A stretch of DNA of 64,000 bases from Clostridia bacterium (lineage in GTDB: Bacteria; Bacillota; TC1; UBA5767). The notes beneath the pieces are model-generated. The model saw nothing but the letters and a program-made list of their open reading frames with translations. It had not been told where the DNA came from and searched no databases. This document shows, in pieces, positions 8,893 to 16,897 of the stretch (position 1 is the first letter of the stretch; each line of letters begins with the position of its first letter). A program made the position numbers and the translations under genes. The stretch spans positions 1 to 64,000 of the forward strand of contig DAOUPV010000006.1 in NCBI GenBank assembly GCA_030625965.1. Direction: 5' to 3'.

Positions 8893-8979
8893 GCTGCACC
8901 TCTGGCATATTGATGTTTCAATTATATCAGAAAAAGCTGTCTATTTGCTGAATAATTATGCATGCATATGTGTTTAATC

Positions 8980-9010
8980 AAAAAAGATCCGGCAAGCCGG
9001 ATCTTTTTTT
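8980..9010 (-). terminator. Rho-independent terminator after the tlyA operon
   Basis: A perfect hairpin (AAAAGATCCGGC-AA-GCCGGATCTTTT) flanked by A- and T-tracts. On the minus strand it overlaps the stop codon of the 30-residue ORF at 9009-9101, so it closes the tlyA-small membrane protein transcript. It could work in both directions. Confidence 0.8.
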
Positions 9011-9101
9011 AGCTCAGTCTGGAGAGAATTAATCCCCAAAACACAGCTATGGTCAGCGCTCGGCCAACACGTTTGTGCTGTATCAAATCTTCAACTACCA
9101 T
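9009..9101 (-). CDS. Small protein of 30 residues (unrecognised)
   Basis: A short frame begins MVVEDLIQHKRVGRAL and continues with a hydrophobic stretch (TIAVFWGLILSRLS). It has an excellent AGGAGG seven bases before the ATG, and its TAA sits exactly at the 5' A-tract of the operon terminator. It follows the DUF2007 gene by about 55 nt. The sequence suggests a basic/hydrophobic peptide that may touch the membrane. No family is recognised. Translation is inferred from the ribosome binding site and packing only. Confidence 0.5.
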   Translation of the reverse strand: MVVEDLIQHKRVGRALTIAVFWGLILSRLS

Positions 9102-9157
9102 AATACGCCTCCTTCTCCTCACGACATTATAAACGAAGAAGATTGAGGTTGAAAGCC

Positions 9158-9382
9158 TTATTCAATTTCCTGTAGCAGTTTTTTTGCCTTTTCTTCATCC
9201 TCTGGCAAGACCCAAATCTCAGCTCCCAACGCTCCGGGTGAAGAAGTATAGAGCTTGAGCAATTCACCTTCTTGAGAGATCTTTTCGATATACTCGATGT
9301 TCGCCTCTTCAAGCATAGGCTTCACAACGATGAGTTCTGCTCCCGCATAGGTTCCTAGATAAACACATTTCTTATCCTGCAT
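9158..9382 (-). CDS. DUF2007-type putative signal-transducing protein
   Basis: This is a 74-residue protein of the DUF2007 type (small alpha/beta domain). It has the family pattern of an initial beta strand followed by GAELIVVKPMLEEANIEY, then a second strand, EIWVLPEDEEKAKKLLQEI. Two ATGs are adjacent (9385 and 9382); the second is better spaced from the GGGGGAT ribosome binding site. The start overlaps the stop of the preceding membrane-protein gene. The molecular role of the family is not established. Confidence 0.7.
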   Translation of the reverse strand: MQDKKCVYLGTYAGAELIVVKPMLEEANIEYIEKISQEGELLKLYTSSPGALGAEIWVLPEDEEKAKKLLQEIE

Positions 9383-9912
9383 CATATCCCCCTTATCTTC
9401 CACCAAAGAACCGTCACTGCAACGCCCACCACAAAGGTCAGTAGACGATATCCTCTTTCTCTGCCGAACATACGGTAATCCTTGTGTCTGGACCATCGGT
9501 GCCCGATTGGCAAAATCCTTGCATTACTTACCGTAACATGCAACATACCGTCTGAAGGGAAGCTCTCACTGATAAGCATCAGTTTTTCACGTGCATCCAC
9601 CGTGTGCAGCTTCTCCTTGTCGGATTTGGCCATCAGCACCAGATACCTCTTGATACCCTTGCGAACCAGCAGATCGTAGTTTACATCCCTCTCGTACTGC
9701 TTCTGATTGATGCTTTGCAGCACATTTTTCTTTTTAGGGCCTCCCAGGTAATGAAATCCGGCTTCCTCCAATATTTCCAGCGCTTTTATGCTCTTGCGAT
9801 TTGCTGACCGTACAAAGGCACTACGCCTGGCACCCGTCAGCTTCGAGATCATATAGGCCAAAACGACCACCACCAGGATTATCAGTATTATTATTCCATC
9901 CGTTGCTCTCAT
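9382..9912 (-). CDS. Conserved hypothetical membrane protein
   Basis: I do not recognise this 176-residue protein. It has an N-terminal transmembrane helix (IIILIILVVVVLAYMIS), then a basic soluble domain (about residues 28-150) with a nuclease-holin-like charged pattern but no motif I can name, and a final hydrophobic segment (LLTFVVGVAVTVLWW). AAGGAAGTGAT precedes the ATG, only a few bases after the tlyA stop. It is probably anchored in the cytoplasmic membrane with the domain inside. Confidence 0.6.
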   Translation of the reverse strand: MRATDGIIILIILVVVVLAYMISKLTGARRSAFVRSANRKSIKALEILEEAGFHYLGGPKKKNVLQSINQKQYERDVNYDLLVRKGIKRYLVLMAKSDKEKLHTVDAREKLMLISESFPSDGMLHVTVSNARILPIGHRWSRHKDYRMFGRERGYRLLTFVVGVAVTVLWWKIRGI

Positions 9913-9916
9913 AATA

Positions 9917-10729
9917 TCACTTCCTTAACGCCCTGGCTTCATCGATGACACTATCAATTTTCAGTGTCAGTTCCAGCTGCTCCGCTGTCTCACAAGGACT
10001 CTTTGCCAGATATAGCAAATACTCGATGTTCCCTTTCGGCCCAGTAATCGGAGAAAAGCTCAGGTCCCTGAAGCAGAATCCTTCATCCTCAGCTGACTGC
10101 ACCACCCGCTCGATGACTTGTCGGTGCACCTTGAAATCAGATACCACACCTCTTTTGCCGACATTGTCCTTCCCCGCTTCAAATTGTGGCTTGATCAGGG
10201 CAACCATCTCGCCTCTATCACGTAAGATTCTTACCGCCGCTGGAAATATTTTGGTTAAGGAAATAAAGGATACGTCGGTGACCACCAGATCGACGGACTC
10301 TGAAAAGTCCTTCTGTTCCAAGTAGCGAGCATTGGTTCGCTCCATTACTATTACCCGCTCATCCTGCCTCAGGCTCCAGGCCAATTGTCCGTAACCGACA
10401 TCTACGGCATATACCTTTGTTGCCCCATTGATCAGTGCAACGTCGGTAAACCCTCCTGTTGAGGCCCCGAGGTCCGATACCACTTTATCCTGAAAATCAA
10501 GTTCAAAGATCGTCCTGGCCTTATCCAACTTTAGTCCTCCCCGGCTTACAAAGGGTATTGAATTGCCACTGATACGAATTTGCGAGTCCTCGGGCACCAT
10601 GGTGCCCGCTTTGTCCACAACCTGGTCATTCACCAACACATTGCCCGCCATGATTTCGGCTTTCGCTCTCTGTCTGGAGGAAAATAAACCTTGCTCTACC
10701 AATAATTGATCTATTCTGCTTTTTGCCAT
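9917..10729 (-). CDS. tlyA: TlyA-family rRNA 2'-O-methyltransferase / hemolysin-like protein
   Basis: This S4-domain plus FtsJ-like methyltransferase belongs to the TlyA/YqxC family, which 2'-O-methylates cytidines in 16S and/or 23S rRNA. The N-terminal S4 RNA-binding domain spans about residues 4-60 (RIDQLLVEQGLFSSRQRAK). The SAM motif DLGASTGGFTDVAL lies near 82-95, and KPQFEAG appears later as in FtsJ relatives. The length, 270 residues, is typical. It is the first gene after a good promoter (10760-10788). In many Firmicutes it follows dxs directly; here a plus-strand gene intervenes. Confidence 0.9.
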   Translation of the reverse strand: MAKSRIDQLLVEQGLFSSRQRAKAEIMAGNVLVNDQVVDKAGTMVPEDSQIRISGNSIPFVSRGGLKLDKARTIFELDFQDKVVSDLGASTGGFTDVALINGATKVYAVDVGYGQLAWSLRQDERVIVMERTNARYLEQKDFSESVDLVVTDVSFISLTKIFPAAVRILRDRGEMVALIKPQFEAGKDNVGKRGVVSDFKVHRQVIERVVQSAEDEGFCFRDLSFSPITGPKGNIEYLLYLAKSPCETAEQLELTLKIDSVIDEARALRK

Positions 10730-10759
10730 ACTACACTCCTGTCTACTTGAGTTGTCTAT

Positions 10760-10788
10760 AGTATAGCAGAAGCATCTGCCAAGACCAA
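10760..10788 (-). promoter_or_regulatory. Sigma-A promoter of the tlyA operon
   Basis: On the minus strand, TTGGTC (10783-10788) and TATACT (10760-10765) are separated by 17 bp, about 30 nt before the tlyA ATG. Confidence 0.65.
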
Positions 10789-10838
10789 TGTCATTGATAC
10801 TTCTTGCAACATAATGATGCCTCCTCTATTATAGGAAT

Positions 10839-11519
10839 ATGAAACTATTGAATGAATCCATATGTAAACTTATGCGCTTTCTGATTACGATTACCATAGT
10901 GGCCGTCGTATCCTTCACCGCCATTAACCTTTATATCCTGCAAACTGCCAGAGCAGACTGTCATACCATTGAGAACTTCGGACCGGATGATTCTGTGGAT
11001 GCCATCATCGTATTGGGCGCCGCCATGTATAACAGCGGTCCTTCCCTGATGCTTCGAGATCGTCTGGAAGCCGCCATATCACTCTATGATGCCGGGGTGT
11101 CAGAAAGGATACTGGTAAGCGGTGATCATGGACGAAATGATTATAATGAGGTCGAAGGCATGAGAACCTATCTGCTCGCCGCCGGCATTCCGGATGAGCA
11201 CATCTTCATGGACCACGCCGGTTTCGATACGTACAGCAGCATGTACCGGGCCAATGACGTCTTTATGATAAAGACCGCCGTTATATCCACTCAGGAATTC
11301 CATCTGTCCCGAGCGGTCTATCTAGCCAGACGTCTCGGGCTTGACGCATCCGGCGTCATCTGCGACCAGCATGATTATTTGTTCATGGGCAGGAACGAGA
11401 TACGTGAATCTCTTGCCCGCGTTAAGGCCTGGTTGCAGGCTGAACTATTCCACAGCAAACCTCGATATCTAGGGGATGTCATAGACATCCGCGGGTCCGG
11501 ATTGAATACCCATGATTAA
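10839..11519 (+). CDS. YdcF/SanA-like DUF218 membrane protein
   Basis: This is a 226-residue protein of the DUF218 (YdcF/SanA/ElyC) family, linked in other bacteria to envelope integrity. An N-terminal membrane anchor (about residues 11-32) is followed by the domain with DAIIVLGAAMYNSGPSLMLRDRLEAA-type sequence, ERILVSGDHG, and TAVISTQEFHLSRAVYLARRLG near 145-166. No convincing ribosome binding site precedes the ATG; an alternative start is the next in-frame ATG at 10872. It is alone on the plus strand between two minus-strand operons and interrupts the usual dxs-tlyA order. Confidence 0.8.
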   Translation: MKLLNESICKLMRFLITITIVAVVSFTAINLYILQTARADCHTIENFGPDDSVDAIIVLGAAMYNSGPSLMLRDRLEAAISLYDAGVSERILVSGDHGRNDYNEVEGMRTYLLAAGIPDEHIFMDHAGFDTYSSMYRANDVFMIKTAVISTQEFHLSRAVYLARRLGLDASGVICDQHDYLFMGRNEIRESLARVKAWLQAELFHSKPRYLGDVIDIRGSGLNTHD

Positions 11520-11550
11520 AAAAAAGACCTCAGTCAATGAGGTCTTTCTT
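11518..11550. terminator. Bidirectional terminator between the SanA-like gene and dxs
   Basis: An inverted repeat AAAGACCTCA-GTCAA-TGAGGTCTTT has an A-tract on one side and T residues on the other. It overlaps the convergent 3' ends of the plus-strand gene and dxs. Confidence 0.75.
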
Positions 11551-13386
11551 CAACTCTATGCAGGCGTTGATGACACTTACGTCATCAATACCGAATTTCT
11601 TCCTTAAATCCTGTGTCTCTCCATGCTCGATGAAGGCATCTGGCAATGCAAGGCGTCGCACTGGAATCTGGCAGTTGACAGCTTGCAGGATGCTGGCTCC
11701 CAGGCCGTTTTCCTGACAATTCTCTTCAACCACCAACACAGCCTTGTATTTTTCTATGAGGTCTGCGAATTCTTCGCTTGAAAAAGGTTTCGCTTTTCTG
11801 AGACCCATCAGGGCGACAGATATCCCCTGCTCCTTCAATTGCTCTCTAGCTTTGATGCAGGTAATCATCGAATTGCTGGCTGAAACCACTAGTATGTCCC
11901 CTTCTTTTTCAATCCAGGAGTAATCGCCTTCGATGGTCTTCAATTCATGAATCCTTGGCAATACGATGTCGCGTGGATAGCGGATCATGACCGGGCCGTC
12001 TTTTTCCATGGCCTCGTTCATCATCAGTTCCATGTCCTCTTCATCGCATGGCAGGAGTATTTCTAGATTAGGAACGGATTTGAATATCCCCAAATCCATA
12101 ATTCCCTGATGCGTTTCCCCATCCTGACCGACTAAACCGGCCCGATCGACACAGAAAACCACTGGTAGATTCTGCATGCAGACATCGTGGATAACCTGAT
12201 CCACCGCCCGCTGCATGAATGTCGCATATATGGCGACCACCGGCTTCAATCCAGCAGTTGCCAATCCTGCGGCAAAGGTCACGGCGTGCTGTTCTGCAAT
12301 GGCCGTATCATAAAACCGAGTTGGATATCTTTGCTGGAACTCGCTCAGTCCTGTTCCCTTGGCCATGGCTGCCGTTATGGCCACCAATTCCTCACGTTTT
12401 TCAGCCTGCTTCAACAGTTGCTCGGAAAAGCACTGGGTAAAGGTCTTTCTATCCTTCTTCACAATTGTACCGTCCGATACTTGGAATGATCCCACGCCGT
12501 GGAATTTCTCCGGATGATCCATAGCCGGCGTATAACCGCGGCCTTTTTGGGTAATCACATGAAGCATGACCGGTCCTTCCAAAGACTTGATGCGCTCCAG
12601 ATGATCGATCAGCGCCCTGAGATCATGTCCGTCGACCGGCCCAAGGTACGTGAATCCCAATTCTTCAAACAAGATTCCAGAGATGAAGAAGTATTTCAGT
12701 CTGTCTTTAAATCGTTCAATCCCGCGTTTCAGCGGTTTTCCCAGCATAGGTATCTTCTCGATCCAACTGGCTACTCCCCGCTTTGTGCTCAGATACATAG
12801 ACCCGGTACGCACCCGATCCAGATAATTGGACAATGCCCCTACATTGCTGTCTATAGACATTTCATTGTCATTTAGAATGACCAAGAAATCCGTATCGAG
12901 ATGTCCGGCATGGTTGATGGCCTCAAATGCCATGCCTCCAGTCAATGCGCCATCGCCGATAACAGCTGTGACGTTTTGTTCTATTCCTTTAAGCTTGTAC
13001 GCTTCCGCTATGCCCATGGCCGCCGATATGGACGTGGCGCTATGTCCGGTCTCGAAGATATCATGTTCCGACTCACAGCGTTTGGGGAATCCTGAAAGGC
13101 CCCCCAGCTGACGTAAGGTGCAGAATTTATCTTTTCTTCCGGTAATCAACTTATGGGCATAGCTCTGGTGTCCTACATCCCAGATTACCTGATCCTTCGG
13201 TGAAGAAAAAACATAATGCCAAGCCAATGTGATTTCGACTGTCCCTAGACTGGATGCCAGATGTCCACCGGTTCTGGAAACTGAAGAGATGATCTCTTCC
13301 CGGATTTCCTTTGCCAGTGCTTCCAGCTGATTTATATTCAGATGCTTCAATTGTTCCGGTCCGTCTATCTGTTCCAGAATGCTCAT
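11530..13386 (-). CDS. dxs: 1-deoxy-D-xylulose-5-phosphate synthase
   Basis: This is the first enzyme of the MEP isoprenoid pathway: thiamine-diphosphate-dependent condensation of pyruvate and glyceraldehyde 3-phosphate. At 618 residues, it has the transketolase-type N-terminal domain with the GHQSYAHKLITGR region and the ThDP motif GDGALTGGMAFEAINHAG (about 145-162). The pyrimidine-binding domain shows AIAEQHAVTFAAGLA and DRAGLVGQDGETHQG, and a C-terminal domain completes it. It starts one base after the oapA stop with GAGGAAACG in front. It is the last gene of the folD...ispA-OLE-oapA-dxs unit. Confidence 0.96.
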   Translation of the reverse strand: MSILEQIDGPEQLKHLNINQLEALAKEIREEIISSVSRTGGHLASSLGTVEITLAWHYVFSSPKDQVIWDVGHQSYAHKLITGRKDKFCTLRQLGGLSGFPKRCESEHDIFETGHSATSISAAMGIAEAYKLKGIEQNVTAVIGDGALTGGMAFEAINHAGHLDTDFLVILNDNEMSIDSNVGALSNYLDRVRTGSMYLSTKRGVASWIEKIPMLGKPLKRGIERFKDRLKYFFISGILFEELGFTYLGPVDGHDLRALIDHLERIKSLEGPVMLHVITQKGRGYTPAMDHPEKFHGVGSFQVSDGTIVKKDRKTFTQCFSEQLLKQAEKREELVAITAAMAKGTGLSEFQQRYPTRFYDTAIAEQHAVTFAAGLATAGLKPVVAIYATFMQRAVDQVIHDVCMQNLPVVFCVDRAGLVGQDGETHQGIMDLGIFKSVPNLEILLPCDEEDMELMMNEAMEKDGPVMIRYPRDIVLPRIHELKTIEGDYSWIEKEGDILVVSASNSMITCIKAREQLKEQGISVALMGLRKAKPFSSEEFADLIEKYKAVLVVEENCQENGLGASILQAVNCQIPVRRLALPDAFIEHGETQDLRKKFGIDDVSVINACIELKKDLID

Positions 13387-13387
13387 A

Positions 13388-13945
13388 TCAACGTTTCCTC
13401 TTTATCATTAAATCTATTCTGAATTTAGCAATGACCCGGGCCACAACATGAATGATCTTGTTGGCCTGATGCATGGCGTAGTTTTTGCCTAAGGCTTTTC
13501 CGCCCACTGTTAGTCCTGCGATACTGCTGGTTATGAGGATTTCCACAAAGAGATTGTCCAAGCTTGACCTAACGATCAGAATCGCCAAGCCGGCGCCTAA
13601 GGCACCACTGATGGCTGAACTGACGTCACCTACCACATCGTTACAGATATTGGCTACCCGATCCGCGTTACGCACCAGATAGGCCCCTTGTACTCCACCC
13701 GGAACCCTTTTGGCAGCCATGGCATGAAAAACATCCTCATCGGCTGCTGTTACTGCTGTGCCGACCAGATCGAATAGTATCCCAAATACAATAATCAGCA
13801 AAAGAATCACAGTCGCCGCCAAAACAGACGTCAACTTCTCCATGACACCCTTGCTGATAAAACTGACCATAAGCGCAAGAAAAAAGGCTCCAACGCCCAC
13901 GATAATCGCTCTTCTAATAATTTTTGCTTTCGCTTCTCTAGCCAT
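13388..13945 (-). CDS. oapA: OLE-associated membrane protein OapA
   Basis: This 185-residue membrane protein lies directly downstream of the OLE RNA region and directly upstream of dxs, the diagnostic place of OapA. OapA is known in Bacillus halodurans to bind OLE RNA and bring it to the membrane. The sequence has a basic N-terminus, two adjacent hydrophobic segments (about residues 13-32 and 38-63), a middle region with AADEDVFHAMAAKRVPGG and RNADRVANICNDVVGDVSSAISG, another hydrophobic stretch (about 112-148), and a very basic tail ending MIKRKR. Its relatives are often mislabelled CorB-like or DUF21-like. AAAGGAAGACAC precedes the ATG. Confidence 0.82.
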   Translation of the reverse strand: MAREAKAKIIRRAIIVGVGAFFLALMVSFISKGVMEKLTSVLAATVILLLIIVFGILFDLVGTAVTAADEDVFHAMAAKRVPGGVQGAYLVRNADRVANICNDVVGDVSSAISGALGAGLAILIVRSSLDNLFVEILITSSIAGLTVGGKALGKNYAMHQANKIIHVVARVIAKFRIDLMIKRKR

Positions 13946-13949
13946 GTGT

Positions 13950-14578
13950 CTTCCTTTAAGTAAATTGGTGGCCGTCGACGCAGTAAACTTTACGGCTTAG
14001 GTCCAGTTGGATTTCCCCTTGCTCTACAGTCCGTCACCGTGGCTGTGGTTTCCCATTAAAGAGCAATCTGATGCGTTACCGCCATCATCACTAGATCGCC
14101 ACTTAGCTCGTACTTTAATCCTACGTCAACAGTCAGTCTAGAAGTTTTCCTTAGCAGATCATGCTGATTCCTAGCCTCTTTTGCAATTGAAGTTTCATCG
14201 TATTTGCAGCGCCTACGGCCGTAGGCAATTGCAAACCTTGTTAGACCCCTCTCCAACCACTCAAGGCAGGCTACTCTGCAGCAAGCATTATGCTACCAAC
14301 TGCAGGTTTCTACCCCATGTCATACCCCTGATCAGTTAACCAGAGCCACAAGCATGGGCCTCCACGAAGGTAGGGTCATCGCCCGCATGCCCTTGCGGAT
14401 CGCCCCAGCCTTCTTAACCTCCACCATATGCCCTCGCGGTGCATCGAAAGCAAGTGCCAGAGACTTCATCGCTGTGCCCATGACGGATTTTTAGGCCCGC
14501 CTTCAAAATCAATACGCCTGACTAGAATACTGTGCCACCAAACCACATTATACAGCACCAACCTCTCAGTTAGCAAAT
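13950..14578 (-). ncRNA. ole: OLE RNA (ornate, large, extremophilic RNA)
   Basis: A 634-nt gap between ispA and oapA holds no credible gene, while its size and place (ispA-OLE-oapA-dxs) match the OLE RNA locus exactly. The minus-strand sequence is rich in helices. One is GGG-CCGCA...TGCGG-CCC (about 14373-14407), with an internal loop containing GCGAT/GCGATGA that resembles a kink-turn. Another is a perfect GCCTACGGCCGTAGGC palindrome at 14211-14226. By known biology, OLE forms a membrane RNP with OapA, plus OapB/OapC encoded elsewhere, and influences stress and Mg2+ responses. Identification rests on context and size; exact ends are not determined. Confidence 0.85.
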
Positions 14579-14579
14579 G

Positions 14580-15467
14580 TTAATAGGCTCTGCGTAAGAT
14601 GAAATCACATAGTCCGGCAAAAAATCTGACATCGAATCCTACCAGTTTGCTGAGTTCGAGCTCGGCATTGGCGATCTCATCCTCCGCCCGTTCTTTGGCC
14701 GCCTGCATACCCAACAAGGCCGGATAGGTCATTTTCCCTGATGCCTCATCGGATCCCACAGGCTTGCCAAGCACATCCTCCTCGCCTTCTACATCCAGAA
14801 TGTCATCTGTTATCTGGAAGGCAAGTCCCAGATGGGTCGCATATTTCTCCAACAGGTCCATCGTTGCGGAATCGGCATTCGCCAGTCTGGCGCCGCATTG
14901 GATGGATACCCTGATCAGGTCCGCTGTCTTATGGTTATGGATATACGAAAGCAAATCCTCAGTAGGTTGTTTCCCTTCTGAGAGGATATCAACCACCTGT
15001 CCACCAATCACACCTCTGGGTCCGATAGCCTTCGCGATGTCCCCAATCACGGCAACAGTAGTGGCCGCAGGTATCGTTTTATTCTCCTGGCTGACCAGGG
15101 AGAAGGCGGCAAATACCAGAGCATCACCTGCCAACACTGCAATATCTTCACCAAATACTTTGTGACAAGTCGGAACGCCTCTTCTGAAATCGTCATCATC
15201 CATACAAGGCAGATCATCATGAATCAGTGTGAAGGTATGGATCATCTCCAAAGCAAGTGCCACATTCTTACCCTGCTCCGGATCAGCCCCCAGCATCTTC
15301 ATCGTCTCATAGAGCAGAATCGGTCTGAGCCGCTTTCCGCCAGCCATCAGGCTATGCTCCATGGCCTTCCCGAGAATCTCGGCATACGGATCAACATTAG
15401 GGATGGCATCCTTCAGCCAGGAATCGACCAAGCTTTTTCTATCGGCAAGTTCCTTTCTGATATCCAT
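14580..15467 (-). CDS. ispA: Farnesyl diphosphate synthase (polyprenyl synthetase)
   Basis: This enzyme makes C15 farnesyl diphosphate from DMAPP and IPP. I start it at MDIRKELADRK (ATG 15467), one base after the xseB stop, giving the usual 295 residues. The first aspartate-rich motif reads DDLPCMDDDDFRRG (about 83-96) and the second DDILDVEGEEDVLGK (about 223-237), with GGKRLRP near residue 42 for IPP binding. It is co-transcribed with xseAB upstream and OLE-oapA-dxs downstream. Confidence 0.95.
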   Translation of the reverse strand: MDIRKELADRKSLVDSWLKDAIPNVDPYAEILGKAMEHSLMAGGKRLRPILLYETMKMLGADPEQGKNVALALEMIHTFTLIHDDLPCMDDDDFRRGVPTCHKVFGEDIAVLAGDALVFAAFSLVSQENKTIPAATTVAVIGDIAKAIGPRGVIGGQVVDILSEGKQPTEDLLSYIHNHKTADLIRVSIQCGARLANADSATMDLLEKYATHLGLAFQITDDILDVEGEEDVLGKPVGSDEASGKMTYPALLGMQAAKERAEDEIANAELELSKLVGFDVRFFAGLCDFILRRAY

Positions 15468-15468
15468 A

Positions 15469-15702
15469 TCAGTCCTCTTCCCCGCCCATATTCTCAGTCG
15501 TGAAGCGTCCACTCTTTTCCTTCAACAATACGAGCTGTTTCTCCGCACCATCCAGACGGCCGCGACAATCCAAGAGCAACACCATAGCCTGCTCATAAGT
15601 GCTTATCGCCTCCTCAAGTGGCAAAGCGCCCTGTTCCAGGTTTTTGGTCTTGTCTTCAAGCTCCTCTAAAAGCTCTTCGAATGTTCTTTCCTCTTTTTTC
15701 AC
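15469..15702 (-). CDS. xseB: Exodeoxyribonuclease VII small subunit
   Basis: This is the small helical subunit of ExoVII, which degrades single-stranded DNA from both ends. The 77-residue protein shows the family pattern TFEELLEELEDKTKNLEQGALPLEEA (split over residues 8-33) and a second helix. It starts at GTG, overlapping the xseA stop by 4 nt (GTGA), so it is translationally coupled to the large subunit. Confidence 0.92.
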   Translation of the reverse strand: MKKEERTFEELLEELEDKTKNLEQGALPLEEAISTYEQAMVLLLDCRGRLDGAEKQLVLLKEKSGRFTTENMGGEED

Positions 15703-16895
15703 GCTTCTTCCTCCTTGACCATAACAGTCACCACGCCGTCCTGGAAACGGACCGTAAAGGGCTCGTCCTGTCTCAGATCGGCATACCGGGATACCACGCT
15801 GTCCCGCTGTTCAACCACTGTGTATCCTCGTTCCAAGGTGGCTAAAGGATTCAACCCGCCAAGCCGTCCCTGGATCAACGCCAAACGTTCCTTATGTTTG
15901 TCGCATGCCGACTGGAAACTCTGGATCATCCGGTCCTGTATCGAATCCAGTCTCTCATTTTCCTTGTCAACCAGCAGTCGCGGATCGGCCAGTATGCTAT
16001 CTGCGCTGAGCCGTTCTAACTTTTCCTTGGAATCCTCCAGCTTTCGTCCGATCTGGTTCCCGCTTTGCATTAGACGTTCTTCCATCTGATTGAGTTGCAA
16101 CTGCACATCAGGCACTGCCACCTCAGCCGCAGCCGAAGGGGTTGGCGCTCTTAAATCGGCCACAAAATCAGTGATGGTAAAATCTGTTTCATGTCCTACT
16201 GCGGAAATGACCGGGATATCCGACGCATATATGGCCCGGGCGACTTCCTCCGTATTGAAAGCCCATAACTCCTCTAGAGAACCCCCTCCACGGCCAACTA
16301 TGATCAGATCCACTTCACCATAACGATTCAGCATGTCTATGGCTGCCACAATCTCTCCTGGGGCGTCTTTCCCTTGAACAGACGCTTTGGCCAACACCAG
16401 ACTGACAGAGGGATTCCGACGGCCCGCAACATGCCGGATATCGTGCAAAACCGACCCGGTCGCAGACGTGACAATACCGATCCTGCCAGGCAGCATCGGT
16501 ATTGTTCTTTTTCTAGCAAACAAGCCTTGTTCTTCCAATCTTTCTTTCAATTGGGTGTACGCTAGATACAATGCGCCCTGACCCAGTGGAAGAATTGAGT
16601 TGACATAGAGCTGTACGCTGCCCTGCGCTTCGAAAACCGATACGCGGCCTTGCACCAGCACTTCCATGCCGTCCTCCAGGTCAAACGTCAGTTTGGCGCT
16701 ATTGCTGGCGAACATGACACTTCTCAAGCTTGCTTTATCGTCTTTAATGGTGAAATAGATATGCCCTGAATAAGCTTTTTTGGCGTTAGATATCTCCCCT
16801 TTGACCCATAAGCGGGCCAGCTTGGGATCCTCCTCCAAGTCACTTTTGATCAAGCGAAGAACTTGGCTGACTTCCAAATAACTTTTGGGCAACAT
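15699..16895 (-). CDS. xseA: Exodeoxyribonuclease VII large subunit
   Basis: This is the catalytic subunit of ExoVII, 398 residues. The N-terminal OB-fold spans about 1-100 (LWVKGEISNAKKAYSGHIYF). The nuclease domain has GIVTSATGSVLHDI, DLIIVGRGGGSLEELWAFN and the catalytic-region sequence ISAVGHETDFTITDFVADLRAPTPSAA. A coiled coil follows, and GLNPLATLERGYTVV lies near the C-terminus. The gene lies between fchA and xseB with very short spacing. Confidence 0.95.
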   Translation of the reverse strand: MLPKSYLEVSQVLRLIKSDLEEDPKLARLWVKGEISNAKKAYSGHIYFTIKDDKASLRSVMFASNSAKLTFDLEDGMEVLVQGRVSVFEAQGSVQLYVNSILPLGQGALYLAYTQLKERLEEQGLFARKRTIPMLPGRIGIVTSATGSVLHDIRHVAGRRNPSVSLVLAKASVQGKDAPGEIVAAIDMLNRYGEVDLIIVGRGGGSLEELWAFNTEEVARAIYASDIPVISAVGHETDFTITDFVADLRAPTPSAAAEVAVPDVQLQLNQMEERLMQSGNQIGRKLEDSKEKLERLSADSILADPRLLVDKENERLDSIQDRMIQSFQSACDKHKERLALIQGRLGGLNPLATLERGYTVVEQRDSVVSRYADLRQDEPFTVRFQDGVVTVMVKEEEA

Positions 16896-16897
16896 TT

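Noticed and set aside
10756-10812. 18-codon minus-strand ORF with a GAGGAGG site upstream of tlyA
   Set aside because: It overlaps the -35/-10 boxes of the tlyA promoter, so the main transcript would not contain it.
14056-14256. 66-codon minus-strand ORF inside the OLE region
   Set aside because: No ribosome binding site, odd composition, and it falls inside a region whose position and size fit OLE RNA.
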